Notes: generated by a model from the sequence alone, not told the origin. Shown: positions 1 through 11,734, counted from the stretch's first letter. The stretch: DNA of 64,000 bases from Pseudomonas chlororaphis subsp. piscium (GCF_003850345.1 NZ_CP027707.1:682001-746000), one strand, 5' to 3'. Translations and numbers: made by a program.

Positions 1-123
1 TGCGTGTCCGTGCAGTACCTGTCTTTTCTCGTAGAGCTGCACAACTGTCGTGTTGCGCGGGTGGTTGAACCCCAGGCCGTCGTATCCGCTGTGTGCAGTC
101 TCTCAAATGCGTGAGATTGCGTT

Positions 124-1038
124 ATGGATGGTATTTTCCTGCAGCAACTGATCAATGGACTGACCCTCGGGTCTGTCTATGGTCTGATCGCCATCGGCTA
201 CACAATGGTCTATGGCATCATTGGCATGATCAACTTCGCCCACGGCGAGGTTTATATGATTTCCGCTTACCTCGCGGCAATCAGTCTGGCTCTGCTGGCC
301 TACTTCGGCATCGAATCCTTCCCGCTGCTCATTCTCGGTACCCTGGTCTTCACCGTCGTCGTGACGGGGATCTATGGCTGGGTCATCGAGCGCGTCGCCT
401 ACAAACCCCTGCGTAACTCCACCCGCCTGGCGCCGCTGATCAGCGCCATCGGTATCTCGCTGATCCTGCAGAACTACGCGCAGATCAGCCAGGGCGCCAA
501 GCAACAAGGTGTACCGACGCTGCTGGCCGGCGCCTGGAAGGTCGATATCGGCACCGGTTTCGTCCAGCTCACCTACACCAAGATCTTCATCCTGGTGGCG
601 GCATTCGCCGGCATGGCGTTGCTCACCTACATCATCAAGTACACCAAGCTCGGCCGCATGTGCCGCGCCACCCAGCAAGACCGCAAGATGGCCTCGATCC
701 TCGGGATCAACACCGACCGGGTGATTTCCTACGTGTTCATCATCGGCGCCGCCATGGCTGCGCTGGCGGGCGTACTGATCACCATGAACTACGGCACGTT
801 CGACTTCTATGCCGGCTTCGTCATCGGCATCAAGGCGTTCACCGCGGCGGTACTCGGCGGCATCGGTTCGCTGCCGGGCGCGATGCTCGGCGGGATCATC
901 CTCGGGATCTCCGAGTCGCTGTTCTCTGGTCTGATCAACTCCGACTATAAAGACGTGTTCAGTTTCTCGCTGCTAGTGCTGATTCTGATTTTCCGTCCCC
1001 AAGGCCTGCTGGGTCGCCCACTCGTGGCGAAGGTATAA
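124..1038 (+). CDS. livH: High-affinity branched-chain amino-acid ABC transporter permease LivH (BraD)
   Basis: 304-residue inner-membrane permease of the LivH/BPD_transp_2 family, one of two channel subunits importing Leu/Ile/Val across the cytoplasmic membrane. The start MDGIFLQQLINGLTLGSVYG is typical of the family, hydrophobic segments run the whole length, and the cytoplasmic coupling loop around residues 175-200 (GRMCRATQQDRKMASILGI) is the contact for the ATPases. It is the first gene of livHMGF, followed after 2 bases by livM. The binding-protein gene livK is usually immediately upstream and would lie outside the window; positions 1-123 hold no convincing gene. Length and order match braD of P. 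aeruginosa. Very secure. Confidence 0.96.
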   Translation: MDGIFLQQLINGLTLGSVYGLIAIGYTMVYGIIGMINFAHGEVYMISAYLAAISLALLAYFGIESFPLLILGTLVFTVVVTGIYGWVIERVAYKPLRNSTRLAPLISAIGISLILQNYAQISQGAKQQGVPTLLAGAWKVDIGTGFVQLTYTKIFILVAAFAGMALLTYIIKYTKLGRMCRATQQDRKMASILGINTDRVISYVFIIGAAMAALAGVLITMNYGTFDFYAGFVIGIKAFTAAVLGGIGSLPGAMLGGIILGISESLFSGLINSDYKDVFSFSLLVLILIFRPQGLLGRPLVAKV

Positions 1039-1040
1039 GT

Positions 1041-2332
<1,292 letters not shown>

Positions 2333-2336
<4 letters not shown>

Positions 2337-3204
2337 GCGATGAAGTGATCCTGAAGGTAGAGAACCTGATGATGCACTTCGGTGGCATCAAGGCCCTGAG
2401 CGACGTCAGCCTGGAGGTCAAACGCAACGCCATCTTCGCCCTGATCGGCCCCAACGGCGCGGGCAAGACCACGGTGTTCAACTGCCTGACCGGTTTCTAC
2501 AAAGCCACGGGCGGGCACATCGCCCTGAATACCCGGGGTACGCCGACCAACGTCATCAAGCTGCTGGGCGAGCCGTTCCGGGTGACCGACTTCGTGTCGC
2601 CCAAGCGCTTTGCCAGCCGGCTGTTCTACAAGATGTTCGGCGGCACCCACCTGGTGAATCGGGCGGGCCTGGCGCGGACCTTCCAGAACATTCGCCTGTT
2701 CAGGGAAATGTCGGTGCTGGAGAACCTTCTGGTGGCCCAGCACATGTGGGTCAACCGCAACCTGCTGTCCGGCATCCTCAACACCAAGGGTTACCGGAAA
2801 GCGGAAAGCGATGCCCTGGACCACGCCTTCTACTGGCTGGAAGTGGTGGACCTGGTGGACTGCGCCAACCGCCTGGCCGGCGAGTTGTCCTACGGCCAGC
2901 AACGCCGCCTGGAAATCGCCCGCGCCATGTGCACCCGGCCGCAGATCATCTGCCTCGACGAACCGGCTGCTGGCCTCAACCCCCAGGAAACCGAAGCGCT
3001 CAGTGCGATGATCCGGCTGCTGCGCGACGAGCACGACCTGACCGTGGTGCTGATTGAACATGACATGGGCATGGTGATGAGTATTTCCGACCATATCGTG
3101 GTGCTCGACCACGGCAACGTGATCGCCGAGGGCGGGCCCGAAGCGATCCGCAACGACCCGAAAGTGATTGCCGCCTACCTGGGTGCGGACGAAGAGGAGC
3201 TGGT

Positions 3205-3208
<4 letters not shown>
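2333..3208 (+). CDS. livG: Branched-chain amino-acid ABC transporter ATP-binding protein LivG (BraF)
   Basis: 291-residue cytoplasmic ATPase. Walker A is GPNGAGKT at residues 39-46, the ABC signature is LSYGQQRRLEIARA, and Walker B is IICLDEPAAGLNP followed by the switch His in LIEHDMGMVM. The insert between Walker A and the signature (roughly residues 55-110) is characteristic of LivG compared with the shorter LivF. Both ends overlap neighbours by an ATGA (livM before, livF after), so it is translated in a coupled cassette. With LivF it forms the ATPase heterodimer powering uptake. Confidence 0.97.
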
Positions 3209-3924
<716 letters not shown>

Positions 3925-3947
3925 GCCTGTTTGCGCTGGCTGAAACA

Positions 3948-3981
3948 TGCCCCGCCGGTTTATTCCGGCGGGGCATTTTTT
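3948..3981 (+). terminator. Rho-independent terminator of livHMGF
   Basis: Perfect 11-bp GC-rich stem TGCCCCGCCGG / CCGGCGGGGCA around a 6-base loop (3959-3964), followed directly by six T. It lies 24 bases after the livF stop on the same strand. Confidence 0.93.
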
Positions 3982-4632
3982 ATCCACACCCCGTCCTGTA
4001 GGAGCGAGGCTTGCCCGCGATGAACGATAACGCGGTGTACCGAACTCACGCGGTGAGCTGATCGCGGGCAATCGAGCGTCGACCGGCCGCTCCTACAGAA
4101 GCCGGCGGCTGCGGATGACCTTGTCCACAGCAGAAACCGCAAATTGTGGAAAACATTCTGCGCAAGCTGGCAAAGCGCGGCATAAAGACGCTGCAAATAG
4201 TTGTTTTGCCACGGTTTTGACTTGTCCCCGTTTGCTGTGGAACTGGCTGTGGGTAACGTGGGAGTAGCTGGCTGGACGCCTTGATCGGCGTGGCCTACAG
4301 GCGTGTGATCGTTTTTTGATCAGGCATTTTTGCCGGACCTCGAGCAGCCGTTGTCAACCTTTTTATTGTCGCAGGCAAAGGGCGAAAACACCCTGGATAA
4401 GCCTGTGGATAAGTCTGTGATTAAACTCTGGAAAGACTCGTCCAGGCAGCGTCGTTACTGGCTTGAAGCCATCCCTCGCCTGACCGCCCGGTCGCCTTCG
4501 TCGGCCGGGGCTGCATGGACGCCATGCCCGGGTCAAGCAAAAAACTTTCTAAAACCGCCTGCAGCCCCTGTGGATAGCGGCTTGCAGACTTTTGCACTTG
4601 CCCCCAAAGACTGTGGAGCGTCCTGTGGATAA
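3980..4632. other. Gene-free stretch with a cluster of DnaA-box-like 9-mers
   Basis: Three perfect TTATCCACA/TGTGGATAA boxes lie at 3980-3988 (minus orientation), 4404-4412 and 4624-4632 (plus). A consensus-compatible TGTGGAAAA is at 4145-4153, and one-mismatch relatives are at 4121-4129, 4248-4256, 4392-4400 and 4569-4577. The stretch around 4200-4440 is lower in GC than its surroundings. The only sizeable ORF (4330-4632) has no recognisable domain and contains the boxes, so I read this as non-coding. It could be a DnaA-titration or regulatory locus; dnaA, dnaN or gidA are not nearby, so it is not the main origin. Confidence 0.5.
3997..4098. repeat. REP-type inverted pair (GTAGGAGCGAGGCTTGCC family)
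   Basis: Two head-to-head copies of the Pseudomonas REP core: TGTAGGAGCGAGGCTTGCCCG at 3997 and a divergent inverted copy ending GCTCCTACAG at 4098. The spacer includes the ATGAACGATAACGCGGT segment seen again at 14690 and 29476, so the whole pair behaves as a mobile repeat unit (BIME-like). Confidence 0.85.
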
Positions 4633-5617
<985 letters not shown>

Positions 5618-5633
5618 GACCGCGTCGCGGTGG

Positions 5634-5708
5634 ATCGCGGGCAAGTTGGATCGCCGCCCGCTCGCTCCTACAGGCGCGATTTCTGTAGGAGCGAGGCTTG
5701 CCCGCGAT
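5634..5708. repeat. REP-type inverted pair
   Basis: Inverted copy ATCGCGGGCAAG...GCTCCTACAG (5634-5683, with a short internal alteration) followed by the direct copy TGTAGGAGCGAGGCTTGCCC ending near 5708. Lies between the SDR and cation-efflux genes. Confidence 0.82.
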
Positions 5709-5858
5709 TGCGTTCTACACTGCAACACCTCACCTGCCGATGCGTTTGGCAACACAGTCGTTCAGGCCCGAATCAGCCCGCACAAGGTAGACTCCCGCTC
5801 CGCAACCCACCGCGGCCTGCATCAAGGCTGCGATTTCAAAGGTTCTCGAGGAGGAAAT

Positions 5859-6764
5859 GTGAGTAACCGAGGTGAGCAGGTACTGCTCAAACAATCGACC
5901 ATCCTGATGTTCGCCGTGGCGATCGCCGCGATCGTCACGGGTTTTTTTTCCGGTTCCCAATCGATTCTGTTCGATGGTTTTTTTTCGCTGATCGCGACCG
6001 TCATCAAGGTCCTGATGCTGATCACCGCCAAGCTGATCGCCAAGGAAAGTAACCAGCGCTTTCAGTTCGGCTTCTGGCACCTGGAGCCCATGGTGCTGCT
6101 GATAGAAGGCAGCTTTTTGCTGCTGATTGCGATCTACGCCTTTCTCAGCGGCATGTTCGGCATCATCAACGGTGGCCGCGAGATCGAACTGGGCCTGGTG
6201 ATTCCTTTTGCGACGGTGCTTAGCGTCGTCTGCTTCGCCTATTTCTTCTACGTCCGTTATCGCAATCGCACGTTGAAATCCTCGTTGATCCAGTTCGACA
6301 ACGTCAGCTGGCTGGTGGACGCGATGCTCTCGGTCGGCTTGCTGGTGAGCTTTCTCATCGCGTTGCTGCTCAAGACCCAGGGGTATGGCCAGTGGGCCGC
6401 TTACGTCGACCCGTCAATCCTGATCCTGCTGGCCCTGAGCATGCTGGCGCCGGCCTTCAATATTCTCAAGCCGGCGTTACGCGATGTACTGGGAATTGTC
6501 CCGGACCAACTGGATGACAAGGTTCGCCAAGTGATGGACGAGGCGAAAGTCGAGCACGGCTTTGCCGACTACGTCTCGTATGTGCAGAAGCACGGACGGG
6601 CGCGGTTCATCGAGATTCACATCGTGCTGCCGGCGGACTATCCGTTGCAGGGCGTGGCGACGCTGGACAAGCTGCGCGAGGAGATATCCACACAGCTCGG
6701 CAAGGCGGATGCCGCGCGCTGGCTGACCATCAGCTTCACCGGGGATCGCAAGTGGATTGCCTGA
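5859..6764 (+). CDS. Cation diffusion facilitator family transporter
   Basis: 301-residue inner-membrane protein of the CDF family (the COG3965-type group of predicted Co/Zn/Cd exporters). About five to six hydrophobic segments span residues 10-210, with the conserved FGFWHLEPM loop after TM2 and Asp in ILFDGFFS at the metal-site region, followed by a cytoplasmic C-terminal domain of about 90 residues. The open frame extends upstream to 5646, but that extension overlaps a REP. The GTG at 5859 is preceded by GAGGAGGA (5848-5855) and begins the conserved part, so it is taken as start. Metal specificity cannot be told. Convergent with the AGE gene. Confidence 0.86.
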   Translation: MSNRGEQVLLKQSTILMFAVAIAAIVTGFFSGSQSILFDGFFSLIATVIKVLMLITAKLIAKESNQRFQFGFWHLEPMVLLIEGSFLLLIAIYAFLSGMFGIINGGREIELGLVIPFATVLSVVCFAYFFYVRYRNRTLKSSLIQFDNVSWLVDAMLSVGLLVSFLIALLLKTQGYGQWAAYVDPSILILLALSMLAPAFNILKPALRDVLGIVPDQLDDKVRQVMDEAKVEHGFADYVSYVQKHGRARFIEIHIVLPADYPLQGVATLDKLREEISTQLGKADAARWLTISFTGDRKWIA

Positions 6765-6788
6765 GGCCTTCCTGAGCGCAGGCGCTCA

Positions 6789-6838
6789 ATCGCGAGCAAG
6801 CTTCGCGTTTCTCTGTAGGAGCGAAGCTTGCTCGCGAT
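6789..6838. repeat. Compact REP inverted pair between convergent genes
   Basis: ATCGCGAGCAAGCTTCGCG (6789-6807) faces TGTAGGAGCGAAGCTTGC (from 6814) with only 6 bases between. Placed exactly between the convergent CDF and AGE genes, where it could act as a bidirectional transcription barrier. No separate U-tract terminator is seen. Confidence 0.83.
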
Positions 6839-6851
6839 AGCGTACTGAAGG

Positions 6852-7985
6852 TCAGCCGAAGTATTCAGCCAAACCGAGGTAGCAGGTCGCCAGGTGATAA
6901 GGCGTGGTCGACGGCATGTCCCGGCGGCTGAGCACGCCATGGGCGTCCAGGCATTCGTTCCAGCCTTTGGCATGCAGGAAGTGTTTTTGCAGCGCCAGCA
7001 ACTGGCGTTGCAGGCGTTCGGCGCTGTCCTGGCGCAAGGTCAGGGCGCGCAGGTATTCGGCCTGGGCCCAGATGCGCTGGGTCGGGTCGAGCACGCTGCC
7101 CTCGACACTCAACATCCCGCTCACCGCACCGCTGTGGTTATCCACACCGACGTGCTCGGCATAGGCGAAGGCTCGCACCAGCGAGGCGTGCAACGGGCAG
7201 CCACGCAGCAGGGCCGAGGACTGCAGCAGGAAGAACCATTCGAACTGGTGCCCCGGCTCGAACCAGTTATCCACAGCTCCCAGGGGTTTCTCCATCATCA
7301 GCCCATGCTGCGGCTCGATGAAGCGCTGCTGTATGGCCTCGCACAGGGCCAGCAATGCGCCTTGCACGGCGGCGTCGTCACGCACGGCCAGGGTGGCGAG
7401 GAAGGCTTCGGCCAGGTGCATCAGCGGGTTTTGCAAGGGGCCGGACGCCAGGGACGACCAGTCCTCGGCGAGGACCGCCTCGTACAGGCCATCGCTGCTG
7501 GCAAAGCGCTCGGCCACCACTTTCAGCGCGGCATTGAGCACCGACTCCACCAGCGGCTCGCGGACCTTGGCCCAGTAATGGGCGCAGGCAAAGATGATGA
7601 AGGCGTGGGTGTAGAGGTCCTTGCGCCTGTCCAGCGGCGCGCCCTGGGCATCGATGCTGTAGAACCAGCCACCATGCTCGGCGTCGTGGAAGTGCCGTTG
7701 CAGGGAGCGGAACAGCGCAGCGGCGCGCGCTTCGGCAAGCGGCGTGCGGCCATCGCCGATCAGGCTGGAAAACAGGTACAGCTGCCGGGCGCAGGCCATG
7801 GCCCGATAACGTTGCGGCGGCAGCGGGGCATGCTCGGCGTCCAGCGCCTCGAAGGGCAGCGCCAGCTCCGGATTCCAGCCCGGCCCCTGCCAGAGCGGCA
7901 CGATCACGGTGTGGAAATGCTGCTGCACGGCCTTGAACAGAGCGGTCGATTCAGGCGGGGAAGTGGGGCTGGAAACATCGGGCAT
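6852..7985 (-). CDS. AGE family epimerase/isomerase (N-acylglucosamine 2-epimerase superfamily)
   Basis: 377-residue soluble protein with the (alpha/alpha)6-barrel AGE fold. The diagnostic PGHQFEWFFLLQ segment (catalytic His region of AGE, cellobiose epimerase and mannose isomerase) is at about 245-256, and the downstream RIWAQAEYLRAL helix is also conserved. Length is close to mannose isomerase or sulfoquinovose isomerase relatives. It presumably interconverts a hexose (for example mannose/fructose), but the exact sugar is not readable from sequence. Monocistronic on the minus strand, with a REP on each side. Confidence 0.85.
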   Translation of the reverse strand: MPDVSSPTSPPESTALFKAVQQHFHTVIVPLWQGPGWNPELALPFEALDAEHAPLPPQRYRAMACARQLYLFSSLIGDGRTPLAEARAAALFRSLQRHFHDAEHGGWFYSIDAQGAPLDRRKDLYTHAFIIFACAHYWAKVREPLVESVLNAALKVVAERFASSDGLYEAVLAEDWSSLASGPLQNPLMHLAEAFLATLAVRDDAAVQGALLALCEAIQQRFIEPQHGLMMEKPLGAVDNWFEPGHQFEWFFLLQSSALLRGCPLHASLVRAFAYAEHVGVDNHSGAVSGMLSVEGSVLDPTQRIWAQAEYLRALTLRQDSAERLQRQLLALQKHFLHAKGWNECLDAHGVLSRRDMPSTTPYHLATCYLGLAEYFG

Positions 7986-8074
7986 TGGCTGGCGTCGTCA
8001 CGGCAGGGTGGAATGCGCGACATGGTAGCAGAGAAGGCCCCGGGGATCGTGGTACGCGGGGGTGGACGTTTGGT

Positions 8075-8154
8075 TGTAGGAGCGAAGCTTGCTCGCGATG
8101 CAGGCGATGCGGTCTGTCTCCAAGAACGCATCGCGGGCAAGCCTTGCTCCTACT
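8075..8154. repeat. REP-type inverted pair
   Basis: TGTAGGAGCGAAGCTTGCTCG at 8075 and inverted ATCGCGGGCAAGCCTTGCTCC ending TACTA at 8154. Sits between ureJ (minus, 3' end) and the AGE gene start. Confidence 0.84.
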
Positions 8155-8164
8155 AGGGGCCGTT

Positions 8165-8737
8165 TCAGCCTGCCAGCAACCAGGCGCCGGTAGCGGCCGA
8201 CGCCGCACCCGCCAGGCGCACCAGCGGCGCGGCGGCTTGTGGCAGGACCCGTACCACGGCGTAACCAGCCGCGTGCAGTGCCGCGGTGGCGGCGACGAAG
8301 CCAGCGGCATAGGTCCAGGGGCTGGACATGTCCGGCAGTTCCAGGCCGTGGGCCACACCGTGGAACAGGGCGAACAGCGCGGTGGCGGCCACCGCCAGGC
8401 TCAGCGGCGGGCGCACCGCCAGGGCCACGGCCAGGCCGAGGGCCAGGACCGACGCGGCGATCCCGCTTTCCAGGGCCGGCAGGTTCATCCCTTCAAAACC
8501 CAGCACGCCGCCGATCAGCATGGTGCCGACGAAGGTGCAGGGCAGTGCCCAGCGCGCCGCGCCTTGTTGCTGCGCGGCCCACAGGCCGACCGCAACCATC
8601 GCCAGCAAGTGGTCGAGGCCGCCGATCGGGTGGCTGATACCGGCGATCAGGCCGTTGTCGCCGTGGCCCGGGTGCGCGAAGGCCAGGGCGGGAGTCAGCA
8701 GCAGGGCGAGGGTGCCGAAAATGCGTTTGAGGGTCAT
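8165..8737 (-). CDS. ureJ: HupE/UreJ family nickel permease/metallochaperone-like membrane protein
   Basis: 190-residue membrane protein with an N-terminal signal-like segment ending near AFAHPGHGD and about six hydrophobic helices. The HPGHGD motif and a second His cluster (LDHLLAM, around residues 43-50) are the metal-binding signature of the HupE/UreJ family, which brings nickel to urease or hydrogenase maturation. It is the last gene of the ureEFG operon, 37 bases after ureG, which supports the urease assignment over hydrogenase; no hydrogenase genes are nearby. Confidence 0.9.
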   Translation of the reverse strand: MTLKRIFGTLALLLTPALAFAHPGHGDNGLIAGISHPIGGLDHLLAMVAVGLWAAQQQGAARWALPCTFVGTMLIGGVLGFEGMNLPALESGIAASVLALGLAVALAVRPPLSLAVAATALFALFHGVAHGLELPDMSSPWTYAAGFVAATAALHAAGYAVVRVLPQAAAPLVRLAGAASAATGAWLLAG

Positions 8738-8774
8738 GGGCAGGCTTCCTTGTTGAGCAGTTTGAAAAGTGCGA

Positions 8775-9389
8775 TCAGGCCGCGGTCAGCAGTCCCTGGC
8801 GTTCGATAAAGGCGATGATTTCCTCCAGGCCCTGGCCCGTCTTCTGATTGCTGAAGACGAACGGCTTGCCGCCGCGCATGCGCCGGGTATCGCCGTCCAT
8901 CATCTCCAGCGACGCGCCAACCAGGGGCGCCAGGTCGATCTTGTTGATCACCAGCAGGTCGGACTTGCAGATGCCCGGGCCGCCTTTGCGCGGCAGCTTG
9001 TCGCCCGCCGACACGTCGATCACGTAGATGGTCAGGTCGGACAGTTCCGGGCTGAAGGTCGCCGACAGGTTGTCGCCGCCGGACTCCACCAGAATCAGGT
9101 CGAGGCCGGGAAAACGCCGATTCAATTGATCCACCGCTTCGAGGTTGATCGAGGCGTCTTCGCGAATCGCCGTGTGCGGGCAGCCACCGGTTTCCACACC
9201 GATGATGCGCTCGGGCGCCAGGGCCTCGTTGCGCACCAGGAAGTCGGCGTCTTCGCGGGTGTAGATATCGTTGGTCACCACCGCCAGGTTGTAGCGTTCG
9301 CGCAGGGCCAGGCACAGGGCCAGGGTCAGGGCGGTCTTGCCGGAGCCCACCGGGCCGCCGATGCCGACGCGCAGAGGTTGTGTGTTCAT
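8775..9389 (-). CDS. ureG: Urease accessory GTPase UreG
   Basis: 204-residue SIMIBI GTPase that powers nickel insertion into apo-urease with UreD, UreF and UreE. The P-loop GPVGSGKT is at residues 12-19, the metal-binding CPH motif is in [13 protein letters not shown], and the switch segment [15 protein letters not shown] is intact. The frame is open further upstream (to 9530) but that part overlaps ureF; the ATG at 9389 gives [15 protein letters not shown], the family N-terminus and usual length. Located after ureF with a 37-base gap. Confidence 0.97.
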   Translation of the reverse strand: MNTQPLRVGIGGPVGSGKTALTLALCLALRERYNLAVVTNDIYTREDADFLVRNEALAPERIIGVETGGCPHTAIREDASINLEAVDQLNRRFPGLDLILVESGGDNLSATFSPELSDLTIYVIDVSAGDKLPRKGGPGICKSDLLVINKIDLAPLVGASLEMMDGDTRRMRGGKPFVFSNQKTGQGLEEIIAFIERQGLLTAA

Positions 9390-9426
9390 GCGGCTCTCCA
9401 AAATAAAGGCACCAAAATAAAAGGAC

Positions 9427-10101
9427 TTATGAACGGAACAGGCGGCTGTACTGGCGCTCATGGGCCATGCACGCCAGGGACAGGCCGAAGGCGGCGCTGC
9501 CGTAATGTTCGGGGTCGAGGCTCGAGGCATGGCTCTGGGCCTGTTGCAACAGCGGCAGCAGTTCGCTGGTCAGGCGCTGGGCGGCCTGCTGGCCCAGGGG
9601 CAGGGTTTTCATCAGCACCGCCAGCTGGTTTTCCAGCCAGCTCCACAGCCATGCGGCCAGGGCGTCCTGGGGGCTGATGCGCCAGGCGCGCGCGGCCAGG
9701 GCCCAGCCCAGGGCCAGGTGCGGCTCGGCGATCTGCTCGAGAAAGGCGCGGGCCGGCACATCCAGCTCGGGCAGGCCGTTCAGCAACTGTTGCAGGGAGT
9801 AACCCATCTGCCGGCTTTCCTGGTGCAGCTCGCGGGTTTCGCGGCTGGCGCGATGTTCCTGGCACAGCTGCAGCAGCTGCGCCCAGTCCTCATCGGCGGC
9901 CGCCTGACAATGGGCTAGCAGCAGCGGCGCTTCGAAGCGCGCCAGGTTGAGCAGCAACTGATCGCCGATCCAGCGCCGGGCGCTGTGCGGATCCTTGACG
10001 GTGGCCTGTTCCACAGCCATTTCCAGGCCCTGGGAATAGCTGTAGCCGCCAATCGGCAGCTGTGGACTGGCCAGGCGCAGCAGGGCCCAGGCCGGATTCA
10101 T
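9427..10101 (-). CDS. ureF: Urease accessory protein UreF
   Basis: 224-residue all-helical UreF, which acts as the GTPase-modulating partner of UreG in the UreDFG activation complex. Recognised from the N-terminal [21 protein letters not shown] segment, where the [10 protein letters not shown] is near invariant, and the C-terminal [23 protein letters not shown]. The start overlaps the ureE stop by 4 bases (ATGA), implying coupled translation. Confidence 0.96.
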   Translation of the reverse strand: MNPAWALLRLASPQLPIGGYSYSQGLEMAVEQATVKDPHSARRWIGDQLLLNLARFEAPLLLAHCQAAADEDWAQLLQLCQEHRASRETRELHQESRQMGYSLQQLLNGLPELDVPARAFLEQIAEPHLALGWALAARAWRISPQDALAAWLWSWLENQLAVLMKTLPLGQQAAQRLTSELLPLLQQAQSHASSLDPEHYGSAAFGLSLACMAHERQYSRLFRS

Positions 10102-10598
10102 GGGCGCACGCCGAACTGGTGCAGCCGCGGCGCGTAGTTGAAGTCCTCGTCGCCGTGGCGGGAATGATGGTGGCCACCGCCGTAGGCGCCGTGTTCCGGC
10201 TGGAACGGTGCCTCGATGGTTTCGGTGCTGGCGCCGAGCTGTTCGAGCATGGCCTTGAGCACATAGTCGTCCAGCAGGCGCAGCCAGCCATCGCCGACTT
10301 GCAGGGCAACATGGCGGTTGCCCAGGTGGTAGGCGGCGCGGGTCAGTTCGAAGGCATTGCGGCAGGTGACATGCAGCAGGGTTTCCGGACGCGCGCAGAC
10401 CCGCACGATCCGGCCGTCCTCGGCTTGCAGGTATTCGCCGTCGTGCAGCGGCGGCTGGCCACGCTCCAGAAACAGCCCGACGTCTTCGCCGTCGGCACTA
10501 AAACAGCGCAAACGGCTTTTGCTGCGGGCTTCGAAGGTCAGGTGCAACTCGGCGGACCAGTCGGGTTGCGGCGCGATTCTGCGATGAATCACCAGCAT
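10098..10598 (-). CDS. ureE: Urease accessory nickel metallochaperone UreE
   Basis: 166-residue UreE. It has the N-terminal peptide-binding domain (LTFEARSKSRLRC, residues about 22-35), a central ferredoxin-like metal-binding domain with LLHVTCRNAFELTRAAYHLGNRHVALQ (shown here in context; the GNRHV His is the conserved Ni ligand), and a His-rich tail containing GGGHHHSRHGDEDF. UreE delivers Ni(II) to the UreDFG-urease complex. It is the first gene of ureEFG-ureJ; a sigma-54-type promoter lies 37-53 bases upstream. Confidence 0.95.
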   Translation of the reverse strand: MLVIHRRIAPQPDWSAELHLTFEARSKSRLRCFSADGEDVGLFLERGQPPLHDGEYLQAEDGRIVRVCARPETLLHVTCRNAFELTRAAYHLGNRHVALQVGDGWLRLLDDYVLKAMLEQLGASTETIEAPFQPEHGAYGGGHHHSRHGDEDFNYAPRLHQFGVRP

Positions 10599-10634
10599 TG
10601 GAAGGCTTCCAGCTATGAGCGATGCAGGGTGTAG

Positions 10635-10651
10635 AGCAAGTGCCTTGCCAA
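10635..10651 (-). promoter_or_regulatory. Sigma-54 (RpoN) -24/-12 promoter for ureEFG-ureJ
   Basis: On the minus strand the sequence reads TTGGCAAGGCACTTGCT. It matches the TTGGCACGNNNNTTGCW consensus with one mismatch and has the required GG-N10-GC spacing. The predicted start point is about 25 bases before the ureE ATG. Confidence 0.8.
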
Positions 10652-10747
10652 TCGCCCGGTCTGATCGGAAACAGGTGGGAAGCGCCTGAAAATGGGGCAG
10701 GCTTCTGTTTTATTTTGTTACAAATTCAGGGTTCGATCTGATTTATA

Positions 10748-10762
10748 GCACTGACTTGGTGC
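10748..10762. promoter_or_regulatory. NtrC-like enhancer site upstream of ureE
   Basis: GCACTGACTTGGTGC has the GCAC-N7-GTGC dyad of NtrC sites (compare the glnA-type TGCACC-N5-GGTGCA). It lies about 100 bases upstream of the -24/-12 element, a normal enhancer distance, within the 267-base gap between desT and ureE. Confidence 0.65.
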
Positions 10763-10865
10763 GCTGTGCTGTTTTTTGATGCGCGGCAAAGCGCCGCTCT
10801 GGCGCAGGCCATAGCGGGCATGTGAGGCGGTGGAGGAGGTGGTGCGGTTGAGCGAAGCGGCGGGC

Positions 10866-11498
10866 TTATTCCGTGCTGCCCAGCCCCTGCCAATGCTTGA
10901 GGCCGATAAAGATGAAACGCAGCTGCTGGGTGATTTTCGCCTGGGGCGTGAGGTGCTCGGGCAGGGCTTCGGCAGGCGGGTCGATGATGTCCGGCAAGGT
11001 GGCGAACACACTTTTGACGATCAGGTCGGCCATCACCGTCAGGTCGGCGATGTTCAGGTGTTGCAGCTTGGGCATCAGGGTCAGGTCGGCCGCGAGGTCG
11101 GCGCTGATGTTTTCCCGCAGGCTGGCGATCGCCTGGCGCACCGGCAGCGAACCGCCGTACTGCTCGCGGGCGAGAAACAGGAACTGCGAACGGTTGGCCG
11201 CTACCACGTCGAGAAAGATCCGTACCGAGGCATCGATGATGCCGCCCATGACAAATTCGTTATGGCGCACCAGGCGGATGGTTGCGCGGAAGGTCTGGCC
11301 GACTTCGCTGACCAGCTCCAGGCCGAGCTGGTCCATATCGGCGAAATGCCGGTAGAAACCGGTCGGCACTATGCCGGCGGTTTTCGCCACTTCGCGCAGG
11401 CTCAGGCTGCCGAATCCGCGGCCGCATTCCATCAGGTGGCGGGCAGCGTCCATCAGAGCGTTGCGAGTCTGTTGTTTCTGTTCGGCGCGGGGCAGCAT
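10866..11498 (-). CDS. desT: TetR family regulator of unsaturated fatty-acid metabolism DesT
   Basis: 210-residue TetR/FabR-type repressor. The N-terminal HTH spans residues about 8-55 (SLSLREVAKTAGIVPTGFYR recognition region), and the ligand domain contains the DesT-typical RIFLDVVAANRSQFLFLARE. P. aeruginosa DesT senses acyl-CoA saturation and controls the desCB desaturase operon; the sequence and the position next to ureEFG both match PA4890. Here desCB is not adjacent: the divergent side holds the repeat protein gene, so the targets must lie elsewhere. Confidence 0.85.
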   Translation of the reverse strand: MLPRAEQKQQTRNALMDAARHLMECGRGFGSLSLREVAKTAGIVPTGFYRHFADMDQLGLELVSEVGQTFRATIRLVRHNEFVMGGIIDASVRIFLDVVAANRSQFLFLAREQYGGSLPVRQAIASLRENISADLAADLTLMPKLQHLNIADLTVMADLIVKSVFATLPDIIDPPAEALPEHLTPQAKITQQLRFIFIGLKHWQGLGSTE

Positions 11499-11636
11499 CG
11501 GCTGACTGGTTTCTGATCAAAAGAGCGGCGCACTCTAGCAAATCAACTTTGCCGGCGTCGAACCTGGTGGGGGCGGTGGGTTGAAGGCGAGGCTTGGATC
11601 GGAACGGTGGGCGCAGAAAAAGCGGAGCAGTTCAGG

Positions 11637-11670
11637 AAAAAACAAAGCCCGATCCAGGGACCGGGCTTTT
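11637..11670 (-). terminator. Rho-independent terminator of the repeat-protein gene
   Basis: Stem AAAGCCCG (11644-11651) / CGGGCTTT (11662-11669). Read on the minus strand the right arm is followed by TTTGTTTTTT, the U-tract. It lies 65 bases after the stop codon at 11735. Confidence 0.85.
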
Positions 11671-11734
11671 CTGTAGAGGCATCATAGGCTTGACTCACAG
11701 CTGGGTTGCGTTAGGCCAAACGGTCGTTGCCGTC

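Noticed and set aside
1..123. Region before livH examined for a gene or terminator
   Set aside because: Only a weak TCTCA-N6-TGAGA dyad (about 100-115) and no coding frame of quality; simply the livK-livH gap.
4330..4632. 100-codon open frame on plus strand
   Set aside because: No recognisable motif, low-complexity product, and it spans the DnaA-box repeats; intergenic composition.
5646..5858. Upstream extension of the cation efflux protein frame
   Set aside because: Lies over a REP element; the conserved protein and a strong ribosome-binding site begin at the GTG at 5859.
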